16,141 nt of DNA from an uncultured Hyphomonadaceae bacterium (GTDB taxonomy: Bacteria > Pseudomonadota > Alphaproteobacteria > Caulobacterales > Hyphomonadaceae). The notes beneath the pieces are model-generated. The model was not told the DNA's origin and made no database searches. It saw only the letters and a list, made by a program, of their open reading frames with translations. Of the stretch, positions 6,859 through 15,637 are shown one piece after another; the first letter of the stretch is position 1, and the number at the start of each line of letters is the position of its first letter. The position numbers were made by a program, and so were the translations under genes. The DNA is taken from positions 1 through 16,141 of the forward strand of contig CALMWO010000522.1 of the NCBI GenBank assembly GCA_937873805.1, read 5' to 3'.

Positions 6859-7317
6859 ATGAAGACGTACACGATCAGCGAACTTGCGCGCGAATTTCAG
6901 GTGACGCCGCGCGCGTTGCGCTTTTACGAAGACAAAGGGCTGCTTTCGCCAACGCGCGACGGGCTCAACCGTGTTTACTCGACGCGGGATCGCGCCAGAC
7001 TGAAGCTTATCCTGCAGGGCAAGAGCGTCGGCTTCTCGCTGTCTGATATCCGCGAGATTCTCGATCTCTATACGCTCGAAGGGCATCGTGCTCAGCTCAA
7101 GCTGTCACTCAAGAAGTCACGCGAGCAGATCAAGAACCTCGAGAAGCAGCGCGAAGACATCGAAGCGGCCCTTGAGACGCTCAATAAGGGTGTCAAATGG
7201 TCGGAAGAGAAGCTTCAGGAGTTGGGACCCAGCGCTGAGGTTGAGCAGTCTGCCCGTGCCTACGAGCGTGTCGCGCGTGCCGGACTTGATGGCGACGCGG
7301 CTCATCTCGACAGCTGA
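6859..7317 (+). CDS. MerR family transcriptional regulator of the beta-oxidation cluster
   Basis: This 152-residue protein starts at the ATG 6 bases after GGGAGG. The N-terminal winged helix-turn-helix is clear: YTISELAREFQVTPRALRFYE (4-24), DKGLLSP, then the R-x-YS-x-RD-RARL wing and second helix to about residue 70. A long helical segment (about 78-120, rich in Lys, Glu and Gln) forms the dimerisation coiled coil. No Cys cluster for metal binding is present, so it is not a metal or redox sensor of the MerR/SoxR kind. Relatives sit beside acyl-CoA dehydrogenase and thiolase genes and control fatty-acid or branched-chain acyl-CoA breakdown, probably sensing an acyl-CoA. That is inferred here from position: it is the first gene of the cluster, 117 bases before the dehydrogenase. 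It likely controls its own promoter through the dyads upstream. Confidence 0.85.
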   Translation: MKTYTISELAREFQVTPRALRFYEDKGLLSPTRDGLNRVYSTRDRARLKLILQGKSVGFSLSDIREILDLYTLEGHRAQLKLSLKKSREQIKNLEKQREDIEAALETLNKGVKWSEEKLQELGPSAEVEQSARAYERVARAGLDGDAAHLDS

Positions 7318-7434
7318 CGCAAAGACAGGCTCGACGACTGCACGCTTGGTGGTATTACGCCGGGAGTTTCGACTTCTGGAGACGTTGCGCCTTTGACTCA
7401 TCGGCGCGACGACATGGCCGAAGGGTGAGGACAT

Positions 7435-9219
7435 ATGCCCAAGTATCAAGCGCCGCTCAGGGACATGAAGTTCCTGCTCAATGAAGTGCTTGAGATCGGG
7501 AGCTATTCGAACCTGCCTCGGTTTGCCGACGCGCCAGCCGACGTGATCGATGCCGTGCTCGATGGTGGCGCCAAGTTCGCCAGCGAAATCCTGCAGCCGA
7601 TCAATGCAATCGGCGACAAGCAGGGTTGCAAACGCAACCCCGACGGATCGGTAACGACGCCGAAGGGGTTCCGCGAAGCTTACCAGCAGATGTCAGACGA
7701 TGGCTGGATGGCGATTTCAGCCGATCAGGAATGGGGCGGGCAGGGCCTTCCCCGCGTTATTTCGATGCCGTTCCTGGAGATGTGCTCTTCGGCCAACATG
7801 GCGTTCTCCATGTATCCGGGTCTAACGCGCGGTGCTGCCGAAGCGATCCAGACCGGCGGGTCGGACGAACAGAAGAAGACTTACCTGACCAACATGATGA
7901 CCGGAAAATGGTCGGGTACCATGAACCTGACCGAGCCGCAGTGCGGCACCGATCTCGGCCTCATCCGCACCAAGGCCGTTCCGCAGCCGGATGGCTCCTA
8001 CAAGATCACTGGACAGAAAATCTGGATCTCGGGTGGTGAGCAGGATCTCGCGCCGAACATCATCCAGCTTGTGCTGGCCCGCATCGAAGGCGGACCAGAA
8101 GGCATCAAGGGCATCTCGCTCTTCATCGTGCCGAAGTTCATGGTCAACGCTGATGGATCGCTGGGCGCGCGCAACTCGTTCCAGTGCGGCGGCCTTGAAG
8201 AAAAGATGGGCATCCACGGCAACGCGACCTGCGTGATGAATTATGAAGGCGCGACCGGCTTCCTCGTCGGCGAAGCCCATAAAGGGATGCGCACCATGTT
8301 CGTCATGATGAACGAAGCGCGCCTCGGTGTCGGCATGCAAGGTCTCGCGCAGGCGGAAGTCGCATTCCAGAACGCGGCGGATTTCGCGCGTGAACGTCTG
8401 CAGGGCCGGTCAATCACAGGCGCCAAGGCGCCAGACAAGCCCGCCGATCCGATCATCGTCCACCCGGACGTTCGCCGCATGTTGATGGATATGAAGTCCT
8501 TCACCGAAGGCGCGCGGGCGTTCACATATTGGACGGCGCTGCAGGGCGACCTGCTGCACGTCTCGCCCGATGCGCATGTGCGTGAGAAGGCGGATGATCG
8601 CATGGCGCTTCTCACGCCCGTGATCAAAGGCTTCCTCACCGACCGCGGATTCAAATGCGCGTCTGACGCGCTGCAGCTTCATGGCGGTACGGGCTACACG
8701 CTCGATCAGGGCGTTGAGCAGTTTGTGCGGGATGCGCGTATCGCGCTGATCTATGAAGGCACGAACGGCATCCAGGCGCTGGATCTCGTTGGTCGCAAGC
8801 TGGCAGCAAATGGCGGCCGCGCCGTGTTTGGCTTCTTCTCCGATCTTGAGGAGTTCGTCTCCGAAAACGAAGCAAACGAGAAAATGAAGCCCTATGTTGA
8901 GGGCGTCCGTTCGGCGACGGCCCAGCTGAAGGAAGCCACCATGTGGCTGATGCAGAATGGCATGTCGAACTTCGACAACGCCGGCGCATCCAGCCACGAT
9001 TATCTGCAGTTGTTCGGCCTGACCGCTCTGGCGCTGATGTGGGCGAAGATGGCGAAAGCCGCGCTGGCCAAGGAGGCCACGGGCGATCGCTTCTACTCAG
9101 ATAAGCTTGCTACTGCCCGGTATTATTTTGACCGGGTCTTGCCTGACGCTACGTCACATCTCGCAAAGGTAAAGACAGGCGCTACACCTGTCATGGCCCT
9201 GAGCGCCGACGCATTCTGA
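7435..9219 (+). CDS. Acyl-CoA dehydrogenase, long DmdC/FadE-like type
   Basis: This FAD-dependent enzyme of 594 residues introduces the 2,3-double bond of acyl-CoA, the first step of beta-oxidation. At about 380 residues classic acyl-CoA dehydrogenases are much shorter. The extra length is a short N-terminal extension (YQAPLRDMKFLLNEV, 4-18) and a C-terminal helical domain (about 460-590), the layout of the DmdC/FadE5-like group. The flavin/substrate segment NLTEPQCGTDLG is at 164-175. The catalytic base is expected to be Glu441 in ALIYEGTNGIQALD. The chain continues through QLHGGTGYT (414-422), a conserved loop of the superfamily. The ribosome site GAGG (7427-7430) lies 4 bases from the ATG. 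Members of this group include methylmercaptopropionyl-CoA dehydrogenases, but with thiolase and a FadB-type enzyme downstream, straight-chain acyl-CoA is the more likely substrate. Chain length preference cannot be told. Confidence 0.9.
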   Translation: MPKYQAPLRDMKFLLNEVLEIGSYSNLPRFADAPADVIDAVLDGGAKFASEILQPINAIGDKQGCKRNPDGSVTTPKGFREAYQQMSDDGWMAISADQEWGGQGLPRVISMPFLEMCSSANMAFSMYPGLTRGAAEAIQTGGSDEQKKTYLTNMMTGKWSGTMNLTEPQCGTDLGLIRTKAVPQPDGSYKITGQKIWISGGEQDLAPNIIQLVLARIEGGPEGIKGISLFIVPKFMVNADGSLGARNSFQCGGLEEKMGIHGNATCVMNYEGATGFLVGEAHKGMRTMFVMMNEARLGVGMQGLAQAEVAFQNAADFARERLQGRSITGAKAPDKPADPIIVHPDVRRMLMDMKSFTEGARAFTYWTALQGDLLHVSPDAHVREKADDRMALLTPVIKGFLTDRGFKCASDALQLHGGTGYTLDQGVEQFVRDARIALIYEGTNGIQALDLVGRKLAANGGRAVFGFFSDLEEFVSENEANEKMKPYVEGVRSATAQLKEATMWLMQNGMSNFDNAGASSHDYLQLFGLTALALMWAKMAKAALAKEATGDRFYSDKLATARYYFDRVLPDATSHLAKVKTGATPVMALSADAF

Positions 9220-9243
9220 CGGACGCTGCACCTTCGGCGTCCG
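9220..9243 (+). repeat. Stem-loop directly after the acyl-CoA dehydrogenase stop
   Basis: CGGACGC (9220-9226) and GCGTCCG (9237-9243) form a perfect 7-bp stem with a 10-base loop. It starts at the first base after the TGA (9217-9219). No T-run follows, so full termination is unlikely; an mRNA 3'-end barrier or partial attenuator between dehydrogenase and thiolase is plausible. Confidence 0.5.
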
Positions 9244-9250
9244 CTTCCTT

Positions 9251-9262
9251 CCCGTTCGCGGG
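9251..9262 (+). repeat. Small CCCG-TTCG-CGGG hairpin before the thiolase
   Basis: CCCG (9251-9254) and CGGG (9259-9262) enclose a TTCG tetraloop. It lies 8 bases after the preceding hairpin and 11 bases before the thiolase ribosome site. Together the two stems give the 67-base spacer tandem structure. Confidence 0.35.
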
Positions 9263-9273
9263 GCAGTGATTCA

Positions 9274-9281
9274 AGAGGAGG
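9274..9281 (+). promoter_or_regulatory. Ribosome site fixing the thiolase start
   Basis: AGAGGAGG (9274-9281) lies 5 bases before the ATG at 9287. It is one of the strongest ribosome sites in the window and rules out the in-frame GTG at 9266 upstream of it. Confidence 0.85.
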
Positions 9282-9286
9282 CCGAC

Positions 9287-10491
<1,205 letters not shown>

Positions 10492-10492
<1 letters not shown>

Positions 10493-10716
10493 TGCAGATC
10501 GGCGAGGCGAAAATCAGCGCTCTCGCCGTATCGGCGCTCACCGGCGTCGGCCTCACGCTTATGCTGAATCAGGCGCTGCGCGATCTCGGTTACGCGCTCT
10601 CGATTTCGGCCCCGATCACCCTTGTGATGGGTGGCGTGCTGTTCCTGTTTGCCAACGACAACATCAAGAAGGGTGGTAGCGAGCCGCCGCCAGAAAAACC
10701 TACCAAAGGCAACTGA
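10492..10716 (+). CDS. Small two-span membrane protein in the beta-oxidation operon, unknown
   Basis: This 74-residue protein starts at the ATG in TGATG, where the first A is the last base of the thiolase stop. An in-frame GTG three bases earlier is a less likely start. There is no clear ribosome site, so translation probably depends on the thiolase. Two hydrophobic helices are visible: about residues 8-25 (ISALAVSALTGVGLTLML) and 36-54 (ALSISAPITLVMGGVLFLF). A short polar turn (NQALRDLG) lies between them, and a charged tail follows (NIKKGG, then Glu/Pro/Lys) of about 18 residues. It ends 1 base before the next gene's ATG. It matches no family I can name. It may be an inner-membrane anchor or adaptor for the flanking enzymes, but only its place and topology support that. 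The tight packing on both sides argues that it is a real gene. Confidence 0.75.
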
Positions 10717-10717
10717 C

Positions 10718-12937
10718 ATGAAACTCGAAACCTTCAGCCTCGACATCGATGCAGACGGCATCGCGGTTGCGACGTTTGACGTGCCCGGCCGTTCGATGAA
10801 CACGCTTACGGCGCGCGCCATTCAGGATCTCTCGGCCATCGCGGATGAAGTCGGCTCCAACGCCATGATCAAGGGTCTCGTGATCACGTCAGGCAAGACC
10901 AGCGGCTTCTGCGCCGGCGCTGACCTCGGCGAACTTGGTGGCGGTTCAGGCAGCGGCGGAGACAAGGGCGATCCGGAAGCGCAGCTGAAGGCAGCGTTCG
11001 ATCGCTCGTTCCAGATGAACAAGATCCTTCGCAACCTTGAGACCTGCAAGAAGCCGGTCGCTGCGGCGATCAATGGCCTCGCGCTCGGCGGCGGTCTCGA
11101 AGTTACGCTGGCTTGCCATTATCGCATCGCGTCGAACGACAATCCAAAACTGCAACTCGGTCTTCCTGAGGCGAAGGTCGGCCTGATGCCGGGCGGTGGC
11201 GGCACGCAACGCCTTCCGCGCCTGATTGGCGCCCAGGCGGCAGCGCCCTTCCTCCTGCAGGGCGAGAGCATGAGCGCTGACCAGGCCAAGAGCCTCGGCG
11301 TTGTTCACGAACTCGCGCCCACGGCTCAGCTCGTGGGCCGCGCCAAGGAGTGGGTGAAAGCCAACCCGAACGCCAAGGCGCCTTGGGATGACGCGAAGTA
11401 CAAAATCCCCGGCGGCAACCCGAATTCGCAGGGCGGCTCGACCGTGTTCACGTTCGGCTCGGCCATGCTCGCCAAACAGACATGGGGCAACTACCCGGCG
11501 CAGAAGCACATCCTCTCCGCTGTGTATGAAGGCCTCAGCGTGCCCATGGATGCTGCGCTGCGCATCGAGAGCCGCTATTTCGTCAAGACGCTGATGACGC
11601 CGGAAGCAAAGGGCATGATCCGCTCGCTGTTCCTGTCGATGCAGGATCTGTCGAAGGGCGCATCGCGCCCGGCGGGTTATCCGGCTTTCGAGATCAGGAA
11701 GGCCGTCGTTGTCGGAGCAGGTCTCATGGGGGCAGGGATTGCCTACGTGCAGGCCAAGGCTGGCATCCCGACCATCCTCCTCGATGTGAGCCAGGAGTCC
11801 GCCGACAAAGGCAAAGCTTACTCGCAACGTATCGTCGACAAAGACGTCTCGCGTGGCAAGCTGAGCAAGGAAAAGGGCGAGGCGCTGCTCGCGCTGATCA
11901 CGCCGTCGACCGACTACAGCCAAGTCAAGGGCGCGGACATCGTCGTTGAAGCAGTATTCGAGAATGTCGAACTGAAAGCGAAAGTCACCGCGCAGATCGA
12001 AGAGCATCTCGGCGAGAGCGCCGTGATGGGAACGAACACGTCGACGCTGCCGATCACCGGCCTCGCCAAAGCGTCGAAGCGCCCGGCCAACTTCATCGGC
12101 ATCCACTTCTTCTCGCCGGTCGAACGGATGGGCCTCGTCGAGATCATCATGGGCAAGGAAACCACCCAGGAAACGCTCGCCAAGACGATGGACTATGTCC
12201 TCAAGATCAAGAAGACGCCGGTGGCTGTGAACGATTTCCGCGGCTTCTACACGTCGCGCGTGTTCGGCACGTACCCGGAAGAGGGCATGACGATGCTGGC
12301 GGAAGGCATCGCGCCTGCCATCGTCGAGAATGTCGGCCGCATGGCCGGCATGCCGATGGGCCCGCTGGAGGTGTCGGATTCTGTCGGCATCGACACGATG
12401 CTCAAGATCGGCCGCGAGATGGCGAAGGCCAACGGCAAGTCCTATGAGCAGAACCCCGTCGGCGACATGGTCGCTTGGATCGTCGACACGCAGAACCGCG
12501 TTGGCCGCAAGGCAGGCAAGGGTTTCTACGACTACAACGAAGCCGGCAAACCCTCGCGCCTCTATCCCGATCTCGGCAAGAAGATTGAAGTGAAGGTCAA
12601 AGAGTGTCCGCCGGAGCTGAAGGTCGAACTGACCAAGCGGATGCTTTATCGCCAGTGCGTTGAAGTCGCCCGCTGCTTCGAGGAAGGCGTCATCACCGAT
12701 GCGCGCGACGCCGACATCGGCTCGATCCTCGCCTGGGGTTTTGCGCCTTATTCAGGCGGCGTGTGCTCCTACATGGACCTGAAGGTTGGCATCAAAACCT
12801 TCGTCGCAGAGTGCGATCGTCTCGCCGAAACCTACGGCGAACGCTTCCGCCCCAACGCGCTGCTGCGTGACATGGCGGCAAAAGGACAGACTTTCTACTC
12901 ACGCTTTCCGCCGAAAGATCAGAAGGCCGCGGCGTAA
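10718..12937 (+). CDS. Fused enoyl-CoA hydratase / 3-hydroxyacyl-CoA dehydrogenase (FadB-type)
   Basis: This 739-residue enzyme makes the two middle beta-oxidation steps. The N-terminal crotonase half (about 1-200) has CAGADLGEL (65-73), the oxyanion loop NGLALGGGLE with Glu128, and GLPEAKVGLMPGGGG with Glu151, the two expected catalytic acids. The C-terminal half has the NAD Rossmann motif GAGLMG (333-338), the active-site His463 in GIHFFSPVERMGLVE with Glu475 as partner, and the two C-terminal dehydrogenase domains from about 505 to 735. The start at 10718 is chosen over an upstream ATG because AAGG lies 8 bases ahead and the family N-terminus begins there. The enzyme is the FadB/FadJ alpha-subunit type, which pairs with a thiolase beta subunit. 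The thiolase is two genes upstream with the small membrane protein between. It is the last gene of the cluster; its 3' end faces the peptidase gene. Confidence 0.92.
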   Translation: MKLETFSLDIDADGIAVATFDVPGRSMNTLTARAIQDLSAIADEVGSNAMIKGLVITSGKTSGFCAGADLGELGGGSGSGGDKGDPEAQLKAAFDRSFQMNKILRNLETCKKPVAAAINGLALGGGLEVTLACHYRIASNDNPKLQLGLPEAKVGLMPGGGGTQRLPRLIGAQAAAPFLLQGESMSADQAKSLGVVHELAPTAQLVGRAKEWVKANPNAKAPWDDAKYKIPGGNPNSQGGSTVFTFGSAMLAKQTWGNYPAQKHILSAVYEGLSVPMDAALRIESRYFVKTLMTPEAKGMIRSLFLSMQDLSKGASRPAGYPAFEIRKAVVVGAGLMGAGIAYVQAKAGIPTILLDVSQESADKGKAYSQRIVDKDVSRGKLSKEKGEALLALITPSTDYSQVKGADIVVEAVFENVELKAKVTAQIEEHLGESAVMGTNTSTLPITGLAKASKRPANFIGIHFFSPVERMGLVEIIMGKETTQETLAKTMDYVLKIKKTPVAVNDFRGFYTSRVFGTYPEEGMTMLAEGIAPAIVENVGRMAGMPMGPLEVSDSVGIDTMLKIGREMAKANGKSYEQNPVGDMVAWIVDTQNRVGRKAGKGFYDYNEAGKPSRLYPDLGKKIEVKVKECPPELKVELTKRMLYRQCVEVARCFEEGVITDARDADIGSILAWGFAPYSGGVCSYMDLKVGIKTFVAECDRLAETYGERFRPNALLRDMAAKGQTFYSRFPPKDQKAAA

Positions 12938-12962
12938 GTCGTCCTCTTTTCGACATTTCGCG

Positions 12963-12993
12963 CCGCCCTTCCCCGCTTTGTGGAGGAGGGCGG
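12963..12993. terminator. Hairpin between convergent FadB-type and peptidase genes
   Basis: CCGCCCT (12963-12969) pairs with AGGGCGG (12987-12993). The stem can extend by TCC (12970-12972) with GGA (12982-12984) across a 2-base bulge. It occupies the 57-base gap between the two convergent stop codons. No T-run is seen on either strand, so it is likely a Rho-dependent or weak bidirectional end. Confidence 0.4.
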
Positions 12994-12994
12994 G

Positions 12995-14938
12995 CTAGTC
13001 CCCGATATGTGTCCTGAGGAAGTCGCCGATAGCTGTCAGCGCCTTGTTGCGGCTGTCACCCGCAACGAGGCCGTGATCGTCCTTGCCGATGCGGAGATAT
13101 GTTACAGGCTTGTCTGCCGATTTCAGCGCCTGTTCCATGGTCTGGCTCTGCCGCTCCGGCACGACCAAATCGTCGCTGCCGTGGATCAGCAGAACCGGCG
13201 CTTTGAATCGTGACGCGAGCCGGCTAGGCGAGACGGCATCGATTGCGGCGCCTTCGGTTTGAAGATCGCCGATGACATTTGACCAGTACGCATAAGTCCG
13301 CGAATCCGGTCCGTGTTGACGCATTTCGTAAGCGAGCATTCCACGCAGGTCCGACACGCCCGCAACAGCTACGACGCATTTATACTGATCCGGCGTCAGC
13401 GCGCCGCCGATCAGCGCCGAGTAACCACCATAGCTCCACCCAACGATGCAGGTGCGGCTGGCGTCCGCCCAGCCCATGGCGGCTAGCGCATTGGCGCCGT
13501 CGGTAACGTCCTCCTGCATTTTCCGGCCCCATTGCCGATAGCCCGCCTGTGCGAAGGTTGCGCCAAACCCACCTGAACCACGGAAGTTAGGTTGCAGAAC
13601 GACATAACCTTCATTGGCAAGAAACTGCGCGAGCCAGTCGAAGGCAACGCGGTCATATGCTTCCGGTCCGCCGTGAGGCATCACGATCATCGACAGGTTT
13701 TTGCGCTGCGCTGCCGGAACATTGGTTGGCCATGTAATGAGCGCAGGAATGGTAAGGCCGTCGCGCGCCTTGTACTCGATTGTGACAACCTCGCCGACTT
13801 CTTCGGGTTTAATATCAGGTCGGGTGCGGGCGACTTGGCTGAGCTTCTTGGCTGCGCGGTCAAACAACATGAACCGCGCAGGCTGCTTCCCGCCTTCGGC
13901 ATAAAGGAGAACCTTTGACCAGTCCTCGGACCAAGAGGCTACTGACACAGAAGCATCGGGCAGGGCGTTTATTGCGGCCTTGATGTCCCGGTTCAGTATT
14001 TCGTCGAACATCTCATAACTGGGATACACTCCCGAATACGCAACGCCGATCACGACCTGGCTTTCGTCGCGAATGATGTTCTCGATTTCTGCATCGGGAC
14101 GCACGCGCACCGGGCCTGTGATCTTGCCGTCGGCCAGCGACATTTCAAACATTCGCAGAAAATCGGAGTCCTGATTGGTCACGGCGATGAGTGCGCCATC
14201 TCTTTCGGCAAAGCCGACGATGGAGAGAGAGGGTCTGTCAGTATTTTCGGAATAAATGATCCGGTTTCCGGTCGCGTCGTAAGCGCGGATCTCGTAAAGC
14301 TTGCGCTTCTCGCTGTAGTCAACACGCGCCACGACATTCCCATTGTCGTCCATCACCCAGTTGATCGTGCTGTTCGTCCCTTCGCGTCCCGCCACGCGTT
14401 GCCCACGACCCGTATCAAGGTTCACCTTGACCAGATCGAGCGATGCATCACTGCTCGACGTACCCATGTAGGCGGGCATGTAGACATACTGTCCGGATGG
14501 ATCGACGCCCACGATGCGGTTGAGACCGGACTGGTACGGATAAATGTTCGGCGTGTTTGTCAGCAACTGCACGATCTTTTTGGTCGTGAGGTTGAATGCG
14601 AATGCGGCTGTATCTTCGTACTTCCGCGTTACGCCGAAATTGTTCGTCACCTGTGCCGCGCGAAGGATGATGTAGTTCGAGCCTGCGAAGCCTACGCCGC
14701 CCGATTTTATGTTCGGTATTTTGATCAGCGCTTCGTTCTTGCCGGTCTCGATGTCGTACTTGGCAAGATAGTCGACGCCATCGATGCGGTTGATATACGC
14801 CACCACCTTGCCGTCCGGCGAGATTTGAGCAGACCGCACGGTCGGCGCATCGCCGAACGCCGACAGCGGTGGCTTTGCTAGCGCCGGCGCTACTGCGGCG
14901 AAGGTCGCAACGCACAATACGGAAAACCAACGCAACAT
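12995..14938 (-). CDS. Exported S9 family serine peptidase (prolyl oligopeptidase type)
   Basis: This 647-residue protein has a signal peptide (about 1-21, cleavage after ALA), an N-terminal beta-propeller-like region (about 30-380), and a C-terminal alpha/beta-hydrolase domain. The catalytic triad is readable: Ser502 in GWSYGGYSA, Asp590 in IHGSDDLVVP, and His622 in KDDHGL. The NFRGSGGFG segment (451-459) and MPHGGP (420-425) complete the oxyanion-side signature of the S9C/dipeptidyl-peptidase-like group. It probably trims peptides in the periplasm or outside the cell. The exact specificity cannot be told. The start has a strong ribosome site (GGGGGGA about 5 bases before the ATG). It is transcribed divergently from the SRPBCC gene and converges on the FadB-type gene. 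A gene on its own; no partner or regulator beside it. Confidence 0.9.
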   Translation of the reverse strand: MLRWFSVLCVATFAAVAPALAKPPLSAFGDAPTVRSAQISPDGKVVAYINRIDGVDYLAKYDIETGKNEALIKIPNIKSGGVGFAGSNYIILRAAQVTNNFGVTRKYEDTAAFAFNLTTKKIVQLLTNTPNIYPYQSGLNRIVGVDPSGQYVYMPAYMGTSSSDASLDLVKVNLDTGRGQRVAGREGTNSTINWVMDDNGNVVARVDYSEKRKLYEIRAYDATGNRIIYSENTDRPSLSIVGFAERDGALIAVTNQDSDFLRMFEMSLADGKITGPVRVRPDAEIENIIRDESQVVIGVAYSGVYPSYEMFDEILNRDIKAAINALPDASVSVASWSEDWSKVLLYAEGGKQPARFMLFDRAAKKLSQVARTRPDIKPEEVGEVVTIEYKARDGLTIPALITWPTNVPAAQRKNLSMIVMPHGGPEAYDRVAFDWLAQFLANEGYVVLQPNFRGSGGFGATFAQAGYRQWGRKMQEDVTDGANALAAMGWADASRTCIVGWSYGGYSALIGGALTPDQYKCVVAVAGVSDLRGMLAYEMRQHGPDSRTYAYWSNVIGDLQTEGAAIDAVSPSRLASRFKAPVLLIHGSDDLVVPERQSQTMEQALKSADKPVTYLRIGKDDHGLVAGDSRNKALTAIGDFLRTHIGD

Positions 14939-15060
14939 CTATGTCCCCCCGGATTTATGCCAAGCAGGATAACCCATTCGCATGGCAGGTGAAGCGTTTT
15001 TGGTAGATTGACGGCGCGCCTCGCCGCGCGCGAACCTGCTGGAGAAGTGAGGAGCAAAAC
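14939..15060. promoter_or_regulatory. Divergent intergenic region of the peptidase and SRPBCC genes
   Basis: These 122 bases must hold promoters for both divergent genes. A TTGACG box is at 15008-15013, without a convincing -10 at 16-18 bases. A short dyad, TGCCA (14958-14962) and TGGCA (14983-14987), lies near the peptidase side. Nothing stronger was seen. Confidence 0.3.
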
Positions 15061-15579
15061 ATGCGTCGGATATTTCTCACGGGCTTGGTCGCTCTCAGTA
15101 TGTGCTGCGGTTCTGCATCCGCAGAGGTGAAAGCTTCAGCTCCCGACGGGCTGGTCATCCAGATCAAAGCGGAGGTCGCGCTTGATCGCGATGATGCGTG
15201 GGCGCGTCTGCTTGATGTCGGGTCGTGGTGGAATGGGGCGCATACCTATTCAGGTAGTGCAGGCAGCATGAGCATCGACGCCGTTGCAGGCGGGTGCTGG
15301 TGTGAGCTCTGGAGTGGCGGCGAGGTCGAGCATGGCCGCGTTGTGTTCGTGATGCCGAAAGAGGCGATCCGTCTCTCCAGCGCATTGGGGCCGCTTCAGG
15401 AAATGGGCGTGAGCGGCGCGTTGACGTTCACGCTTTCGGACGGATCTTCGCCCGCGAAAACCGCCATCACGGTCGACTTCAAGGTGAGCGGATCGTCGCT
15501 ATCGGGCCTCGACAAGCTCGGGCCCGTGATTAATGGCGTGATCGCCGAGCAGGTAACGCGCTACGCCAGCGCCAGGTAG
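15061..15579 (+). CDS. Exported SRPBCC-fold protein
   Basis: This 172-residue protein has a signal peptide (1-21, cleavage after ASA). The mature part reads as a START/SRPBCC domain: an early strand with VALDRDDAWARLLDVGSWWNGAHTYSG (39-65), then GGCWCELWSGGEVEHGRVV (77-95), then GALGPLQ-like SSALGPLQEMGVSGAL (106-121), and a final amphipathic helix. These blocks match small exported SRPBCC proteins of Caulobacterales and sphingomonads. The fold normally holds a hydrophobic ligand, but no ligand is known for this group. GGCWCE contains two close Cys that could pair in the periplasm. AGGAG (15050-15054) lies 6 bases before the ATG, and the gene ends in a strong terminator. It stands alone, divergent from the peptidase gene. 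Confidence 0.8.
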   Translation: MRRIFLTGLVALSMCCGSASAEVKASAPDGLVIQIKAEVALDRDDAWARLLDVGSWWNGAHTYSGSAGSMSIDAVAGGCWCELWSGGEVEHGRVVFVMPKEAIRLSSALGPLQEMGVSGALTFTLSDGSSPAKTAITVDFKVSGSSLSGLDKLGPVINGVIAEQVTRYASAR

Positions 15580-15586
15580 AGCAAAC

Positions 15587-15617
15587 AAAAAAAGGGCGCT
15601 CCGAGGAGCGCCCTTTT
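15587..15617. terminator. Bidirectional intrinsic terminator
   Basis: GGGCGCTC (15594-15601) and GAGCGCCC (15606-15613) form a perfect 8-bp stem with a CGAG tetraloop. Seven A precede it (15587-15593) and four T follow (15614-15617). It ends the plus-strand SRPBCC gene, and on the minus strand, with a 7-T tail, the OmpA-family gene. Confidence 0.93.
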
Positions 15618-15637
15618 CCTGTTCAACTCTGATCAGA

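Noticed and set aside
7414..7428. Four-residue leader frame (M-A-E-G-stop) just before the acyl-CoA dehydrogenase
   Set aside because: Too short to mean anything without data. Its stop falls in the ribosome site by chance as easily as by design. The same bases GACATGGCCGAAG also open the thiolase gene, which is a likely coincidence of similar start contexts.
10946..12106. 386-codon open frame antisense to the FadB-type gene
   Set aside because: Same cause: it lies wholly inside a well-supported gene and has shadow-like composition (Arg, Leu and Asp runs) without motifs.
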